64,000 bases of DNA from Selenomonas ruminantium subsp. lactilytica TAM6421 (GCF_000284095.1 NC_017068.1:1550001-1614000); one strand, 5' to 3'; counted from the stretch's first letter, positions 44,528 to 53,410 are shown. Numbers and translations are program-made. Notes: a model not told the origin generated them from the letters alone.

Positions 44528-44727
44528 GTGCGGCGGGGTACAGCAGCCAGCAGGAGCATGAGACGGGAAGCGTCAAGAACTTATTTTTTGCCAAACCGCT
44601 ATTCTAGCGTGAAAAGTCTACTGTCTGAGCGCAGCGAGTTTTGACTTTTCGCGATACCTAATTAAAGGCCAAAAATAAGTTTAGCTTCCCGTCTTAGCGG
44701 AAGATGGCTGCTGTGCCCCCGCCGCAC
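44528..44727. repeat. 200-base nested palindrome
   Basis: Four nested helices are visible: outer GTGCGGCGGG...CAGCAGCCA with TGGCTGCTG...CCCCGCCGCAC; GACGGGAAGC (44562-44571) with GCTTCCCGTC (44684-44693); AACTTATTTTTTG with CAAAAATAAGTT; and GCGTGAAAAGTC with GACTTTTCGCG (44643-44653). It lies between the M24 peptidase and SIMPL genes. It contains no gene. Confidence 0.85.
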
Positions 44728-44749
44728 GCCTTATACCACAAGCCCCAAA

Positions 44750-45829
44750 TCAACGAGCTCCAATCTCAATCAGTTCCTTAGGCGCCTTAGTCAGTGCTTC
44801 GCATCCGGTTTCCGTCACCAGCACCGTATCTTCAATGCGCAGACCGCCCCAGCCCGGCAGGTAAACGCCCGGTTCATCCGTCACCAGCATCCCCGGCTGC
44901 AGTGCCTCACAGGTGCTCTTCGGCGACAGGCGCGGTTCCTCATGGATTTCCAGCCCCAGGCTGTGACCAAGACCATGACCGAAATACTGGGCCAGATCAT
45001 ACTTGGCCAGATTAGCACGCACGGCCTCATGAACCGCTTTACCAGACACCCCCGGCTTGATCTTATTCAAACCCAACAGCTGGGATTCCAGCACAGCTTT
45101 ATAAACCTTGCGCTGCTTTTCATCGGCTTTGCCAATGCAGATGGTACGGGTGATATCCGAAGCATAGCCATTATAGAAAGCGCCAAAATCCATGGTCAGG
45201 AACTCACCCTCATGGATGACCTTGTCCGTAGCAATGCCATGCGGCAGGCTGCCCCGCACACCGGACGCCATGATGGTAGTAAAAGACGGCCCTTCCGAAC
45301 CATTTTCCCGCATGCAGTTCTCCAGATGAGCTGCTGCTTGCACCTCCGTCATGCCCGGACGAATATAGGTCAGCATATCCGCAAAGGCAATATCCACAAT
45401 CTCGCAGGCCCTGCGGATATTTGCAATCTCCTCTGCATCCTTGATCTGACGCAGGGTATCCAGCTTCAACGGCGTCTTGAATTCGCAGCCATCCAGGAAT
45501 TCACCCAGTTTGGCGAAATAATCATAGATCAGGTCATTGCCTTCAAAACCGACTTTCTTCGCGCCAATCTTCTTCACACACTCCGCCGTCTTGGAAAGCA
45601 AACCGTCCTTCTGCTCCACAATCTCAAACAACGGCGCCTGCTGCCCCGCCTGCTCTGTATAACGGCTGTCCGTAATCAGCATAGCATCCTTCTGGCCAAT
45701 AACAAGCGTAGTATCATCACCACGGAACCCACTGAAATAATGCAGATTCACATATTTCGTGATAATCACCGCATCCAAATCTTTCTCTGCCATCAAAGCA
45801 CGCAAAGCCTGCAACCGACTGTCCTTCAT
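44750..45829 (-). CDS. M24 metallopeptidase (Xaa-Pro peptidase)
   Basis: This 359-residue protein has an N-terminal creatinase-like domain and a C-terminal pita-bread fold. Metal ligands appear in LTMDFGAFYNGYASDITRT (two Asp), GHGLGHSLGLEIHEEP (His, Glu) and VTDEPGVYLPGWGG (Glu). It releases X-Pro dipeptides or N-terminal residues before Pro in the cytoplasm. Upstream on the same strand lie a structured repeat and aroQ. Confidence 0.94.
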   Translation of the reverse strand: MKDSRLQALRALMAEKDLDAVIITKYVNLHYFSGFRGDDTTLVIGQKDAMLITDSRYTEQAGQQAPLFEIVEQKDGLLSKTAECVKKIGAKKVGFEGNDLIYDYFAKLGEFLDGCEFKTPLKLDTLRQIKDAEEIANIRRACEIVDIAFADMLTYIRPGMTEVQAAAHLENCMRENGSEGPSFTTIMASGVRGSLPHGIATDKVIHEGEFLTMDFGAFYNGYASDITRTICIGKADEKQRKVYKAVLESQLLGLNKIKPGVSGKAVHEAVRANLAKYDLAQYFGHGLGHSLGLEIHEEPRLSPKSTCEALQPGMLVTDEPGVYLPGWGGLRIEDTVLVTETGCEALTKAPKELIEIGAR

Positions 45830-45868
45830 AAACTACGTCAACTCCTGTGAAAAAATCGTGGTAACCCC

Positions 45869-45983
45869 GGCGCCCAAGGAAGGGCGCCTGCGGACGTAAA
45901 TCCCCGGAAGGGATTTCAGTCCGCTGTTTTCGCCTGTGCCCGCCAGGGTATTTGGTCCTTTTCTTTGTGCCAAAGAAAAGGAC
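45869..45983. repeat. Dispersed structured repeat, full copy 3
   Basis: The same three-hairpin layout as at 29363-29458 is present: GGCGCCC/GGGCGCC; GCGGAC+AAATCCC with GGGATTT+GTCCGC; and GTCCTTTTCTTTG/CAAAGAAAAGGAC. Two stems differ from copy 2 at both paired positions, keeping the pairing. An extra stretch of about 19 bases separates hairpins 2 and 3. It lies between aroQ and the M24 gene. Confidence 0.9.
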
Positions 45984-45984
45984 A

Positions 45985-46422
45985 TCAACTCTTTAACTTG
46001 TAGATAATGGCCTCGAGAGCTGCCAAATAGCTCTCAACCCCCAATCCACATATCTGTCCCATAGCGACAGGGGCTATAACCGAATTATGCCGGAACTCCT
46101 CCCGCTTGTGGATATTGGAGATATGCACCTCAATCAAGGGCACCTCCACCGCCGCAATGGCATCCCGCAGGGCAATGCTGTAATGGGTAAAGGCTGCCGC
46201 ATTGAAGATGATGTAATCATACACGGCCCGGGCCGCCTGAATCTTATCCACCAGCACGCCTTCATGATTGGACTGGAAGCAATCCACCTCAATACCAGCT
46301 TCAGCGCCCCGCTTCTGCAGCATTTCCTCAATGTCTTTCAATGTGGTACTGCCATAAATCTCCGGCTCCCGGGTTCCCAGCAGATTGAGATTCGGGCCGT
46401 TCAATACCAAAACCTTCTTCAT
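45985..46422 (-). CDS. aroQ: 3-dehydroquinate dehydratase, type II
   Basis: This 145-residue dodecameric enzyme of the shikimate pathway has NGPNLNLLGTREPEIYG (catalytic Tyr), SNHEGVLVDKI, NAAAFTHYSIALRDAI and EVHISNIHKREEFRH with the catalytic His. Start at ATG 46422: the earlier ATG six bases upstream is too close to GGGGG. Confidence 0.96.
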   Translation of the reverse strand: MKKVLVLNGPNLNLLGTREPEIYGSTTLKDIEEMLQKRGAEAGIEVDCFQSNHEGVLVDKIQAARAVYDYIIFNAAAFTHYSIALRDAIAAVEVPLIEVHISNIHKREEFRHNSVIAPVAMGQICGLGVESYLAALEAIIYKLKS

Positions 46423-46448
46423 AGACATCCCCCTTCAGGATCATATGG

Positions 46449-46730
46449 TCAATAGCGAATATCAAAACGCCGTTCCATGGCGATAACATCCCGGACTTCC
46501 AGCCCGAAACTCTGCACCTTGATGAAGTAATTGCCCTGACGGATAACTTCTTCCAGCCGGTCAATAGCTTCCTGGGTGCCCTGCACTTCCATGGTCACCG
46601 TGCCATCGTCCATATTCTTCACCCAGCCCGTGATGCCAAGTTCCAAAGCATTCTGCTGCACAAACATGCGGAAGCCTACACCCTGCACCCGGCCTGTTGC
46701 CGTGCCAAAATAACGAACCAAATCTGCCAT
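46449..46730 (-). CDS. acyP: Acylphosphatase
   Basis: This 93-residue enzyme hydrolyses acyl phosphates. GRVQGVGFRMFVQQNA holds the phosphate loop and catalytic Arg; GWVKNMDDGTVTMEVQG has the catalytic Asn. ATG 46730 follows GGGAGGT by seven bases. It lies between the trhP and aroQ genes. Confidence 0.95.
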   Translation of the reverse strand: MADLVRYFGTATGRVQGVGFRMFVQQNALELGITGWVKNMDDGTVTMEVQGTQEAIDRLEEVIRQGNYFIKVQSFGLEVRDVIAMERRFDIRY

Positions 46731-46810
46731 GATAATTACCTCCCTCAAGTTGCGATATTACAAATTACAGCTTACATTGTACTATTTCTATCAACATTTG
46801 TAAACAAAGT

Positions 46811-48043
46811 CTATTTATTTACAATATCCCGCCGCAAAATCGTATAAGCTTCCACCGGCTGTTCCATCTTCATGCGGATGATCTGCTGGGGATGGGGGGC
46901 CACGGCGATTTCCTCGTTGGTCTCATTGTCAATCATGGACGTGATCTTCTGCCGGTAAAGCGGCCCCGTGGGCTGGAATACTTCGATTTCCTGCCCCACC
47001 TTCATATTGTTGCGCTGTTCCACCACTGCATAGCCCGTGGCTGCATCATAGGCGCGCACCAAGCCCACAAAATCCGAGGTCTGGTCATAGGAGGTCTTGC
47101 CGTAGATCTGGTCTTCGGCGTCCGGCTGATGATAGTAGAAACCTGTCGTATAGGCCCGATGGGAAACCTTCTCCAGTTCATCCATCCATTCCTGCTTGAC
47201 CGTGAAATTTTCCGGATCAGCAAAGTAGCTGTCAATGGCCAGACGATAGGCCTTGGTCACGCTGGCAGCATAGTGGACGCTCTTCATGCGGCCTTCAATC
47301 TTGAGGCTGTCCACGCCGCTTTCGATGACATCTTTGATATGAGGCATCAGGCACATATCCTTGGAGTTCATGATATAAGTACCCCGCTCGTCCTCCTCGA
47401 TGGGGAAATACTTGCCCGGTCTCGTCTCTTCCACCAGCGCATATTTCCAGCGGCAGGACTGGGCACAGCTGCCCCGGTTGGAGTCACGGCCCGTGAAGTA
47501 ATTGGACAGCAGGCAGCGGCCGGAATAGGAAATGCACATGGCACCATGCATGAACATCTCCAGATCCACATCACATTTTTCCCGGATTTCCCGGATCTCG
47601 TTGAGGCTCATCTCCCGGGCCAGCACCACGCGCTTGGCCCCCATTTCCTTCCAGGCATTGACCGTTGCCCAGTTGGTGTTGTTGGCCTGAGTGCTGATAT
47701 GCAGCTCCATATCGGGGATCAGCTTGCGGCACAGGGAAAACACGCCCAAATCCGCCACCAATAAGGCATCCACCTGGATTTCCTGCAGATAGCGCAGGTA
47801 TTCCGGCAATTTTTCGATATCACTGTTATGGGGAAAAATATTGACTGTCACATAGACCTTTTTCCCCCGCTCGTGGGCAAAGTCTACGGCTTCCTTCAGT
47901 TCCTCATAGGTGAAATTGCCGCCAAAGGCCCGCAGGCCAAAGGCCTTGCCCCCCAGGTACACCGCATCGGCACCATAGAGCAGGGCCATCTTCATCTTTT
48001 CCAAATTCCCTGCCGGGGCAAGGAGTTCTGGTTTTTTCAGCAT
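46811..48043 (-). CDS. trhP: U32 peptidase-family tRNA hydroxylation protein
   Basis: This 410-residue U32 protein has ELLAPAGNLEKMKMALLYGA, a cysteine cluster (SGRCLLSNYFTGRD, then GSCAQSCRWKY) and SLKIEGRMKSVHYAA. The TrhP/YrrO subgroup makes 5-hydroxyuridine at tRNA position 34 from prephenate. The adjoining methyltransferase gene, as in the Bacillus yrrM-yrrN-yrrO cluster, supports TrhP over a protease. Confidence 0.88.
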   Translation of the reverse strand: MLKKPELLAPAGNLEKMKMALLYGADAVYLGGKAFGLRAFGGNFTYEELKEAVDFAHERGKKVYVTVNIFPHNSDIEKLPEYLRYLQEIQVDALLVADLGVFSLCRKLIPDMELHISTQANNTNWATVNAWKEMGAKRVVLAREMSLNEIREIREKCDVDLEMFMHGAMCISYSGRCLLSNYFTGRDSNRGSCAQSCRWKYALVEETRPGKYFPIEEDERGTYIMNSKDMCLMPHIKDVIESGVDSLKIEGRMKSVHYAASVTKAYRLAIDSYFADPENFTVKQEWMDELEKVSHRAYTTGFYYHQPDAEDQIYGKTSYDQTSDFVGLVRAYDAATGYAVVEQRNNMKVGQEIEVFQPTGPLYRQKITSMIDNETNEEIAVAPHPQQIIRMKMEQPVEAYTILRRDIVNK

Positions 48044-48640
48044 TTATAAAACTCTCCTCGTGACGGCGAGTCCATCGCCGTTTTCCAATATTTCCGTTAC
48101 AAAGGGGGGCTGGCTGACCAGCCCGATATATTCCCGCAGCCGCTTCACAATCGTCTTGAAGCGGCGGGGCGTGGGCACATCGCCCTTGACATAGCCGCGG
48201 AACAGGACATTGTCCGCCAGTATGGTGGCATTATCCGCCAGCATGGGCTGTATTTTGTGGAAATAATCCACATACTGCCCCTTGGCCGCGTCAATGAAGA
48301 CGAAGTCAAATTTTTGACCGGTCAGCTGCAGTTTGGTCAGATTTTCCGCTGCATCCCCGCCGATAATGCGAATCCGGCCAGCATAAGCTGACCGGTCAAT
48401 ATAGCCCTGTGCCGTCCTGATCCGTTCGTCACTGAGCTCCAATGTGGTGATTTCAATGTCTTCCGCACCATGCATGGCCATCAGCAGGCTGGAATAGCCA
48501 ATAGCCGTACCGATTTCCAATACCCGCTGCGGTCTGGCCTCCTGTACCACTTGCAGGAACGCCTGCCGCCCGCGCTCATTGATGATGGGGACATGATGGA
48601 GGGCAGCGAAGTCCTCCATCTCCCGTAATAAAGTTTCCAA
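48044..48640 (-). CDS. trmR: tRNA 5-hydroxyuridine O-methyltransferase
   Basis: This 198-residue SAM-dependent methyltransferase has VLEIGTAIGYSSLLMA (SAM loop), IDAAKGQYVDYFHK and ADNVLFRGYV like the catechol-OMT type. Its position between mltG and trhP matches Bacillus trmR (yrrM), which converts ho5U34 to mo5U34. A TTG start is used after AGGTG. Two TGACCGGTCA palindromes lie within the coding sequence (48315 and 48389). Confidence 0.88.
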   Translation of the reverse strand: METLLREMEDFAALHHVPIINERGRQAFLQVVQEARPQRVLEIGTAIGYSSLLMAMHGAEDIEITTLELSDERIRTAQGYIDRSAYAGRIRIIGGDAAENLTKLQLTGQKFDFVFIDAAKGQYVDYFHKIQPMLADNATILADNVLFRGYVKGDVPTPRRFKTIVKRLREYIGLVSQPPFVTEILENGDGLAVTRRVL

Positions 48641-48642
48641 AA

Positions 48643-49776
48643 TTATCGCACCTGTTCTACAATCTGCTGATGTTCAGCATAGGTATTTGAATAATGATTA
48701 TGACCCTGACGATCTGCTACGAAATAGAGATAATCCGTATCAGCCGGGTAAAGCACAGCCTCGATCGCTGCCATGCCGGGGCTGGCCACCGGTCCCGGCG
48801 GCAGTCCCTTTATCTGGTAGGTATTGTAGGGGGACTCAATCTTCGTATCCTTGATGCTGACATCTTCCTTGGGCTCATCGAGCAGATACTGAATCGTGGT
48901 ATCCGTCTGCAGAGGCATGCCAATCTTGAGGCGCTTGAAGAACACCTGCGCAATGATGGGCCGGTCCTCCGCATACATGGCCTCTTTTTCTACCAGCGAT
49001 GCCATGGTTATGAGCTCATGGATGGACAGATTGAGCTCTGCCGCCCGCTGCCGCATTTTCGGTGTCAGCCTGGTATCCATGTCCTCAGCCATCATCTTCA
49101 GGATGCCATCCACAGATGGATCTTCATGGAGCACATAAGTATCCGGAAACAGGAACCCTTCGCAGGCGTAGCGGATGTCCTTATCCCGCTTGATATAGCT
49201 ATAAGGCGCATAATCCTTGGCCTTGCGCAGGAATTCATCCTCATCCACCAGCCCTTCATCGCTGAGCCGCTTGGCGATTTCCTTCACGCCAAACCCCTCG
49301 GGGATGGTGAATTTCACCTGGGTGGTTTCCCCGGCTACCAGTTTGGCAATAATCTCTTCCGGCGGCGTATTGGGCTTGAACGCATAGGTTCCGGACTTGA
49401 ATTTGTCGGCAGCACCGCTTTTCTTGACCTTCAGCCAAAATTTCTTCTTATTGGTGATAACACCATGCTTGACCAGTTCATCACCGATATCGCTGGCACT
49501 CATGCCCTTCTTTACCGATACGAAAATCGTCTGATTGGGATCCAGATCCTTGGGCACAGCCTTATCGTCCATACTGAAAAACAATGCCGTCATCAGGGCA
49601 ATCGCCACCATAAAGGCAGCTGCTATAGCCGTCCAATGTTTCCAGGTCAAAGAACCCAGCCACGACGGGCTGCTTTTCTGCCCATCATGAATATTACCCA
49701 ACGCCACATCTTCACCATGCAGCCATTTACCCAGTTTATCCTTGAACTCCCCAAGCTTGGAAAGCAACTCCCCCAC
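48643..49776 (-). CDS. mltG: Endolytic murein transglycosylase MltG
   Basis: This encodes 377 residues. A cytoplasmic N-terminus and membrane helix (about 47-70) precede a LysM-like part (IFVSVKKGMSASDIGDELVK) and the YceG domain with the catalytic Glu in ASLVEKEAMYAEDR. ESPYNTYQIKGLPPGPVASP is the family signature. It sets glycan strand length. It uses a GTG start. A terminator lies between it and the DUF1292 gene. Confidence 0.95.
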   Translation of the reverse strand: MGELLSKLGEFKDKLGKWLHGEDVALGNIHDGQKSSPSWLGSLTWKHWTAIAAAFMVAIALMTALFFSMDDKAVPKDLDPNQTIFVSVKKGMSASDIGDELVKHGVITNKKKFWLKVKKSGAADKFKSGTYAFKPNTPPEEIIAKLVAGETTQVKFTIPEGFGVKEIAKRLSDEGLVDEDEFLRKAKDYAPYSYIKRDKDIRYACEGFLFPDTYVLHEDPSVDGILKMMAEDMDTRLTPKMRQRAAELNLSIHELITMASLVEKEAMYAEDRPIIAQVFFKRLKIGMPLQTDTTIQYLLDEPKEDVSIKDTKIESPYNTYQIKGLPPGPVASPGMAAIEAVLYPADTDYLYFVADRQGHNHYSNTYAEHQQIVEQVR

Positions 49777-49810
49777 ACCAACATCTCCCCATCATATTTT
49801 TTGGCAAAAT

Positions 49811-49845
49811 AAAAAAACTGCCATCCGTAAACTGAATGGCAGCTT
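49811..49845 (-). terminator. Terminator after the DUF1292 gene
   Basis: CTGCCAT and ATGGCAG pair, followed on the minus strand by seven T. It separates ireB-ruvX-DUF1292 from mltG. Confidence 0.85.
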
Positions 49846-49853
49846 CTACCTAT

Positions 49854-50183
49854 TTACTCTTGTTCCGATTCTTCAACCAGAGCATCGTAGGCTTTCTGTA
49901 CCGCCTCGAATTCCTCATCGGTGGGCTCCACATACTCGTCTTCGCCATCGGCGCCTTTGACGATCTTTGCGATGATGACATCTTCTTCCTCATCTTCGCA
50001 GCCACAGCCACAACCGCAGTGGTCATGACCATCTTCCTCATTATGGATGCCAATCAGCAGAGCATATTTCTCCTCGCCTACAGGGATGATCATCTCTTCT
50101 TCGTAATAGTATTCATTGCCTTCCTCATCGGTCATGACAACGACTACGCCTTCTTCATCCTGCATATCTTCTTTATGTGCCAT
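49854..50183 (-). CDS. DUF1292 protein with a His/Cys-rich insert
   Basis: This encodes 109 residues, very acidic. The core (VVVMTDEEGNEYYYEEEMII and YALLIGI) matches the YrzB/DUF1292 family, found between ruvX and mltG in Firmicutes. A central segment GHDHCGCGCGCEDEEED (about residue 53-69) holds two His and four Cys and looks able to bind metal. ATG 50183 follows AGAGGTG. Function is unknown. Confidence 0.85.
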   Translation of the reverse strand: MAHKEDMQDEEGVVVVMTDEEGNEYYYEEEMIIPVGEEKYALLIGIHNEEDGHDHCGCGCGCEDEEEDVIIAKIVKGADGEDEYVEPTDEEFEAVQKAYDALVEESEQE

Positions 50184-50228
50184 TTTCTTCACCTCTTACA
50201 TTTTCTCAATAACTTATTTTATCCTATC

Positions 50229-50645
50229 TCAATGAAGACTGTCAAGCCAACCTTGCAGGATAAACACTGCCGCCATCTTGTCGATGACCTTGCGCCGCTT
50301 CTTGCGGGACACATCCGCCTCAATCAGGGAACGGGTTGCCGCCACCGTCGAAAGCCGTTCGTCCCAGAAATGCACGGGCAGATCCGGATGACGCTTGCTG
50401 ACCTCGGCCATGAAATCCTTGACAATCTGGCAGCGTTCGCCCTCCGTGCCATTCATATTCTTGGGATAGCCGGACACGAGCTCATCCACTTCGTACTGAG
50501 CAATCAATTCGTCCAGACGGTTCAAGTCTGCTTCCAGCTCACCCCGGCGGATAGTTTCTACTCCCTGGGCTGTCAGGCCTAATAAATCACTTACCGCAAT
50601 CCCTACTGTGCGGTCACCAATGTCTAACGACATATATCGCTTCAT
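50229..50645 (-). CDS. ruvX: Holliday-junction resolvase-like / pre-16S rRNA nuclease YqgF
   Basis: This 138-residue RNase H-like nuclease has [15 protein letters not shown] (catalytic Asp), [15 protein letters not shown] and [13 protein letters not shown]. YqgF processes the 5' end of 16S rRNA. It overlaps ireB by four bases. Confidence 0.95.
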   Translation of the reverse strand: MKRYMSLDIGDRTVGIAVSDLLGLTAQGVETIRRGELEADLNRLDELIAQYEVDELVSGYPKNMNGTEGERCQIVKDFMAEVSKRHPDLPVHFWDERLSTVAATRSLIEADVSRKKRRKVIDKMAAVFILQGWLDSLH

Positions 50646-50893
50646 TTAAGTTTCTCCAAATAGGAACGTACCAGTTCCTCCAACAATTCATCGCGTTCCA
50701 GCTTGCGGATAAGGCTCCGGGCTTCCTTGTAGCTGGTCACATAGGCCGGATCGCCGGAAAGCAGATACCCCACCAGCTGATTGACGGGATTATAGCCCTT
50801 CTCCACCATGGCGGCACTGGCCTGACGGATAATCGTCTCGGCTTTGTTTTCCTCTCCGCCAATTTTAAACATCATCGTTTCTTCACTTACCAT
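50642..50893 (-). CDS. ireB: IreB-family regulatory phosphoprotein
   Basis: This 83-residue protein (UPF0297) has [22 protein letters not shown] and [18 protein letters not shown]. In Enterococcus IreB is a substrate of the kinase IreK. It heads ireB-ruvX-DUF1292. Confidence 0.94.
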   Translation of the reverse strand: MVSEETMMFKIGGEENKAETIIRQASAAMVEKGYNPVNQLVGYLLSGDPAYVTSYKEARSLIRKLERDELLEELVRSYLEKLK

Positions 50894-50975
50894 GAGAATC
50901 CCTCCTGATAATTTAAGCTAAAATATATGATACCATATTTCCGCGATAATTCCTACTGATTTTAATGAAAAGAAC

Positions 50976-51014
50976 AGTTCTGCCCCAACCAATCTGCAAG
51001 GTTGGGGCAGAACT
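50976..51014. terminator. Strong terminator between the aminotransferase and ireB genes
   Basis: AGTTCTGCCCCAACC and GGTTGGGGCAGAACT pair perfectly over 15 bases. T-runs lie on both sides. Confidence 0.92.
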
Positions 51015-51026
51015 TTTTATCTTGCT

Positions 51027-52211
51027 TTATTTATACTCAGCAGCCAATTTCTTGAACAGAGGCAGAGATTTTTCGATGGTCTCCGTCTTGATGCAGTACG
51101 CTGCACGGAAATAGCCTGGGCAGCCAAAGTCAGTGCCCGGAACTAACAGCAGATCATATTTCTTAGCACGCTCACAGAATGAATAATCATCCTCTTCCAA
51201 GCACTTGGGGAAGAGATAGAAAGCACCCTGGGGCTTGACACATTCAAAGCCTGCATCGATAAGGCCCTGATACAGGAGCTGACCGTTCTTGACATAAGTG
51301 CTGATGTCTGAAGGTTTGTTGGCACAACGCCCCACCAACAGCTGCCACAGAGAGGGCGCATTGACATGAGTCAGTACGCGGGCGGCTCCGGCAATGGCGC
51401 CGTAAACCTTGCCAAAGTCAGCTACACTGTCAGGTACTACGATATAGCCGATACGCTCGCCCGGCAGGGAGAAGGACTTGCTGTAGGAATAGCAGACCAG
51501 GGTGTTGTCGTAGTATTTGGGGATATAGGGCACCGTGTAACCTTCAAAAGCGATTTCCCGATATGGTTCATCGGAGATGATGAAGATGGGGTGATGGTAT
51601 TCCTCTTCCTTGGCCTTAAGGATTTCTGCCAGCTTCTTGATGGTCTCCTCGGAATACACAGCACCGCTGGGATTGTTGGGGCTATTGACGATAACTGCCT
51701 TGGTATGGTTGGTCACGAGCTTTTCAAAGGCTGCAAAGTCAATCTGCCAGTCTGCCGGCTGGGCAGGCACCACCACGAGCTTGCCGCCCACGGATTCCAC
51801 AAAGGCCCGGTATTCTGGGAAGAAGGGCGCAAAAGTGATGTACTCGTCCTCCGGCTGGGACAGTGCCTTGAAGCAGATGGTGATAGAAGCAGCCGCTCCG
51901 GCGGTCAGGAAGAGATTCTTCCCCGTGATATTCATGGCAAAGCGATTGTTGATGCTCTTGGCCAGCTCTTCCCGTACGCCGGGATTGCCCGGTGCCACCG
52001 TATAGCCGTGAATAGCAGAAGGCTCCATATTCGTCAAAATATCCACCGCAGCTTCCTTGATAAACTCCGGCGTGGGCACATTGGGGTTACCCAGGCTGAA
52101 GTCGTAGACATTCTCTTCCCCTACTTCAGCGGCCCGCTGACGGCCGAACTCAAAGATGGTGCGGATGGTGGATTTCTTCGTACCCAATTCATACATTTTG
52201 TTGTTGACCAT
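51027..52211 (-). CDS. PLP-dependent aminotransferase, class I/II
   Basis: This 394-residue fold-type I enzyme has FSLGNPNVPTP, NSPNNPSGAVYS and the PLP Lys in SYSKSFSLPGERIGY. It resembles aspartate/aromatic aminotransferases of the AAT-Ib group, but the substrate cannot be told. It is monocistronic, bounded by terminators on both sides. Confidence 0.88.
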   Translation of the reverse strand: MVNNKMYELGTKKSTIRTIFEFGRQRAAEVGEENVYDFSLGNPNVPTPEFIKEAAVDILTNMEPSAIHGYTVAPGNPGVREELAKSINNRFAMNITGKNLFLTAGAAASITICFKALSQPEDEYITFAPFFPEYRAFVESVGGKLVVVPAQPADWQIDFAAFEKLVTNHTKAVIVNSPNNPSGAVYSEETIKKLAEILKAKEEEYHHPIFIISDEPYREIAFEGYTVPYIPKYYDNTLVCYSYSKSFSLPGERIGYIVVPDSVADFGKVYGAIAGAARVLTHVNAPSLWQLLVGRCANKPSDISTYVKNGQLLYQGLIDAGFECVKPQGAFYLFPKCLEEDDYSFCERAKKYDLLLVPGTDFGCPGYFRAAYCIKTETIEKSLPLFKKLAAEYK

Positions 52212-52298
52212 ATGGATTACCTCGCTTATAAAATGAAAATTGTATCTTTAGACGAAACACTGTTTACATATTAACATATTTATACCACAAAATAAAGA

Positions 52299-52339
52299 GG
52301 GAGCCTGCTTCGCCAAGATTTTTGACTTGTCAGGCTCCC
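52299..52339 (-). terminator. Terminator after ahbB
   Basis: GGGAGCCTG and CAGGCTCCC pair, followed on the minus strand by TCTTTATTTTG. The loop contains TGACTTGTCA. Confidence 0.85.
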
Positions 52340-52352
52340 TTATTCGACCTCT

Positions 52353-52847
52353 TCAGTTTTCCATAAAGTACCGCATTGCAGTTTTCTTCCACTCATGGCG
52401 GGAATATAACATCACATGATTGCTGACATGGCAGGCCTCTCCCAGGTCAGCCACCACTTGCTCGCATTCTTTCCGGCTATGGCCATGGACCATGGTATAG
52501 AGGTTATAGGGCCAATCCGGGGCCGTATTGCGATCATAGCAATGAGATACAGCAGGACTGGCTGCCATCTGCCTGGCGATTTCATCCAGCCGATCAGCAG
52601 GAACTTCCCAGGCTACCAGGACATTGGCCTTAAACCCCACTTCCCGATGGCACAGCACAGCGCCCATCTTGCGGATTTTCTTCGTCTCCTGCATGGCCTT
52701 GACGCGCTCCAAAAAGATCTCTTCACTGACTCCTACCTGCTCCGCCAGTGTCTTATAGGGTTCTGCCACCAAGGGGAAATCCCCCTGCAAAGCGCGGACA
52801 ATACGCTTATCTAATTCACTGATTTCTTCTAAGACTTTTGCTGCCAT
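52353..52847 (-). CDS. ahbB: Siroheme decarboxylase subunit AhbB-like
   Basis: This 164-residue Lrp/AsnC-fold protein has an N-terminal winged helix (LDKRIVRALQGDFPLV) and an AhbB signature: KMGAVLCHREVGFKANVLVA, VSHCYDRNTAPDWPYNLYTM and LYSRHEWKKTAMRYF. AhbA/AhbB remove two acetate carboxyls from siroheme in the alternative heme route or toward heme d1. It lies 14 bases after ahbA. Confidence 0.88.
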   Translation of the reverse strand: MAAKVLEEISELDKRIVRALQGDFPLVAEPYKTLAEQVGVSEEIFLERVKAMQETKKIRKMGAVLCHREVGFKANVLVAWEVPADRLDEIARQMAASPAVSHCYDRNTAPDWPYNLYTMVHGHSRKECEQVVADLGEACHVSNHVMLYSRHEWKKTAMRYFMEN

Positions 52848-52861
52848 ATGTCCTGCCCCCC

Positions 52862-53320
52862 TTAATGCAGTTTGAACTGTACGTTGATCTTGTATTTCTT
52901 GTTAGCCTTGAGATTCAGCATATCCTCCACCCCGTTCAGGGACTGGACTTCGCTGAGAATCTTCGTCTCTGTTTCCAGATTCGGCGTCAACAGAGTGAAC
53001 CACAGATTATAGCGCCCCTCCCGCTCATAGTTATGAGTGGCGCCGGGATAGTGATTGATGGCCTCAGCCACAGACTGCATCTTTGACGGTTCAACCTTAA
53101 GCGCCACCAAGGTGCCCTTGTAGCCCAGATTGTTGGAGTCAAAAAACGTGCCAATACGCCGCAGATATCCTTCCTGTTTCAACTCCTGAACCCTCGTCAG
53201 CACCGTCTGCTCATCGGTGCCCAGTTCTTCTGCCAGCCTGGCAAATGGACGGCTGCAGACAGGCAGGCTCCCCTGCAGCAGATTCAATAAGGATTTATCG
53301 AAATCCGTCAAAGCCATCAT
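52862..53320 (-). CDS. ahbA: Siroheme decarboxylase subunit AhbA-like
   Basis: This 152-residue paralogue of the next gene has a winged helix (LTDFDKSLLNLLQGSLPVCS), RRIGTFFDSNNLGYKGTLVA, and ATHNYEREGRYNLWFTL in place of the AhbB CYDR motif. ATG 53320 follows GGGAGAGGG; the longer frame would add an unlikely extension. AhbC and AhbD are not in the window. Confidence 0.87.
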   Translation of the reverse strand: MMALTDFDKSLLNLLQGSLPVCSRPFARLAEELGTDEQTVLTRVQELKQEGYLRRIGTFFDSNNLGYKGTLVALKVEPSKMQSVAEAINHYPGATHNYEREGRYNLWFTLLTPNLETETKILSEVQSLNGVEDMLNLKANKKYKINVQFKLH

Positions 53321-53410
53321 AACAATCCCTCTCCCCTGTTCCGTCATCGAGATTCTTTCGCAATTCCCATTGATTTTGCGCAATATGAATCCGATTCATA
53401 TTTTCTATTC

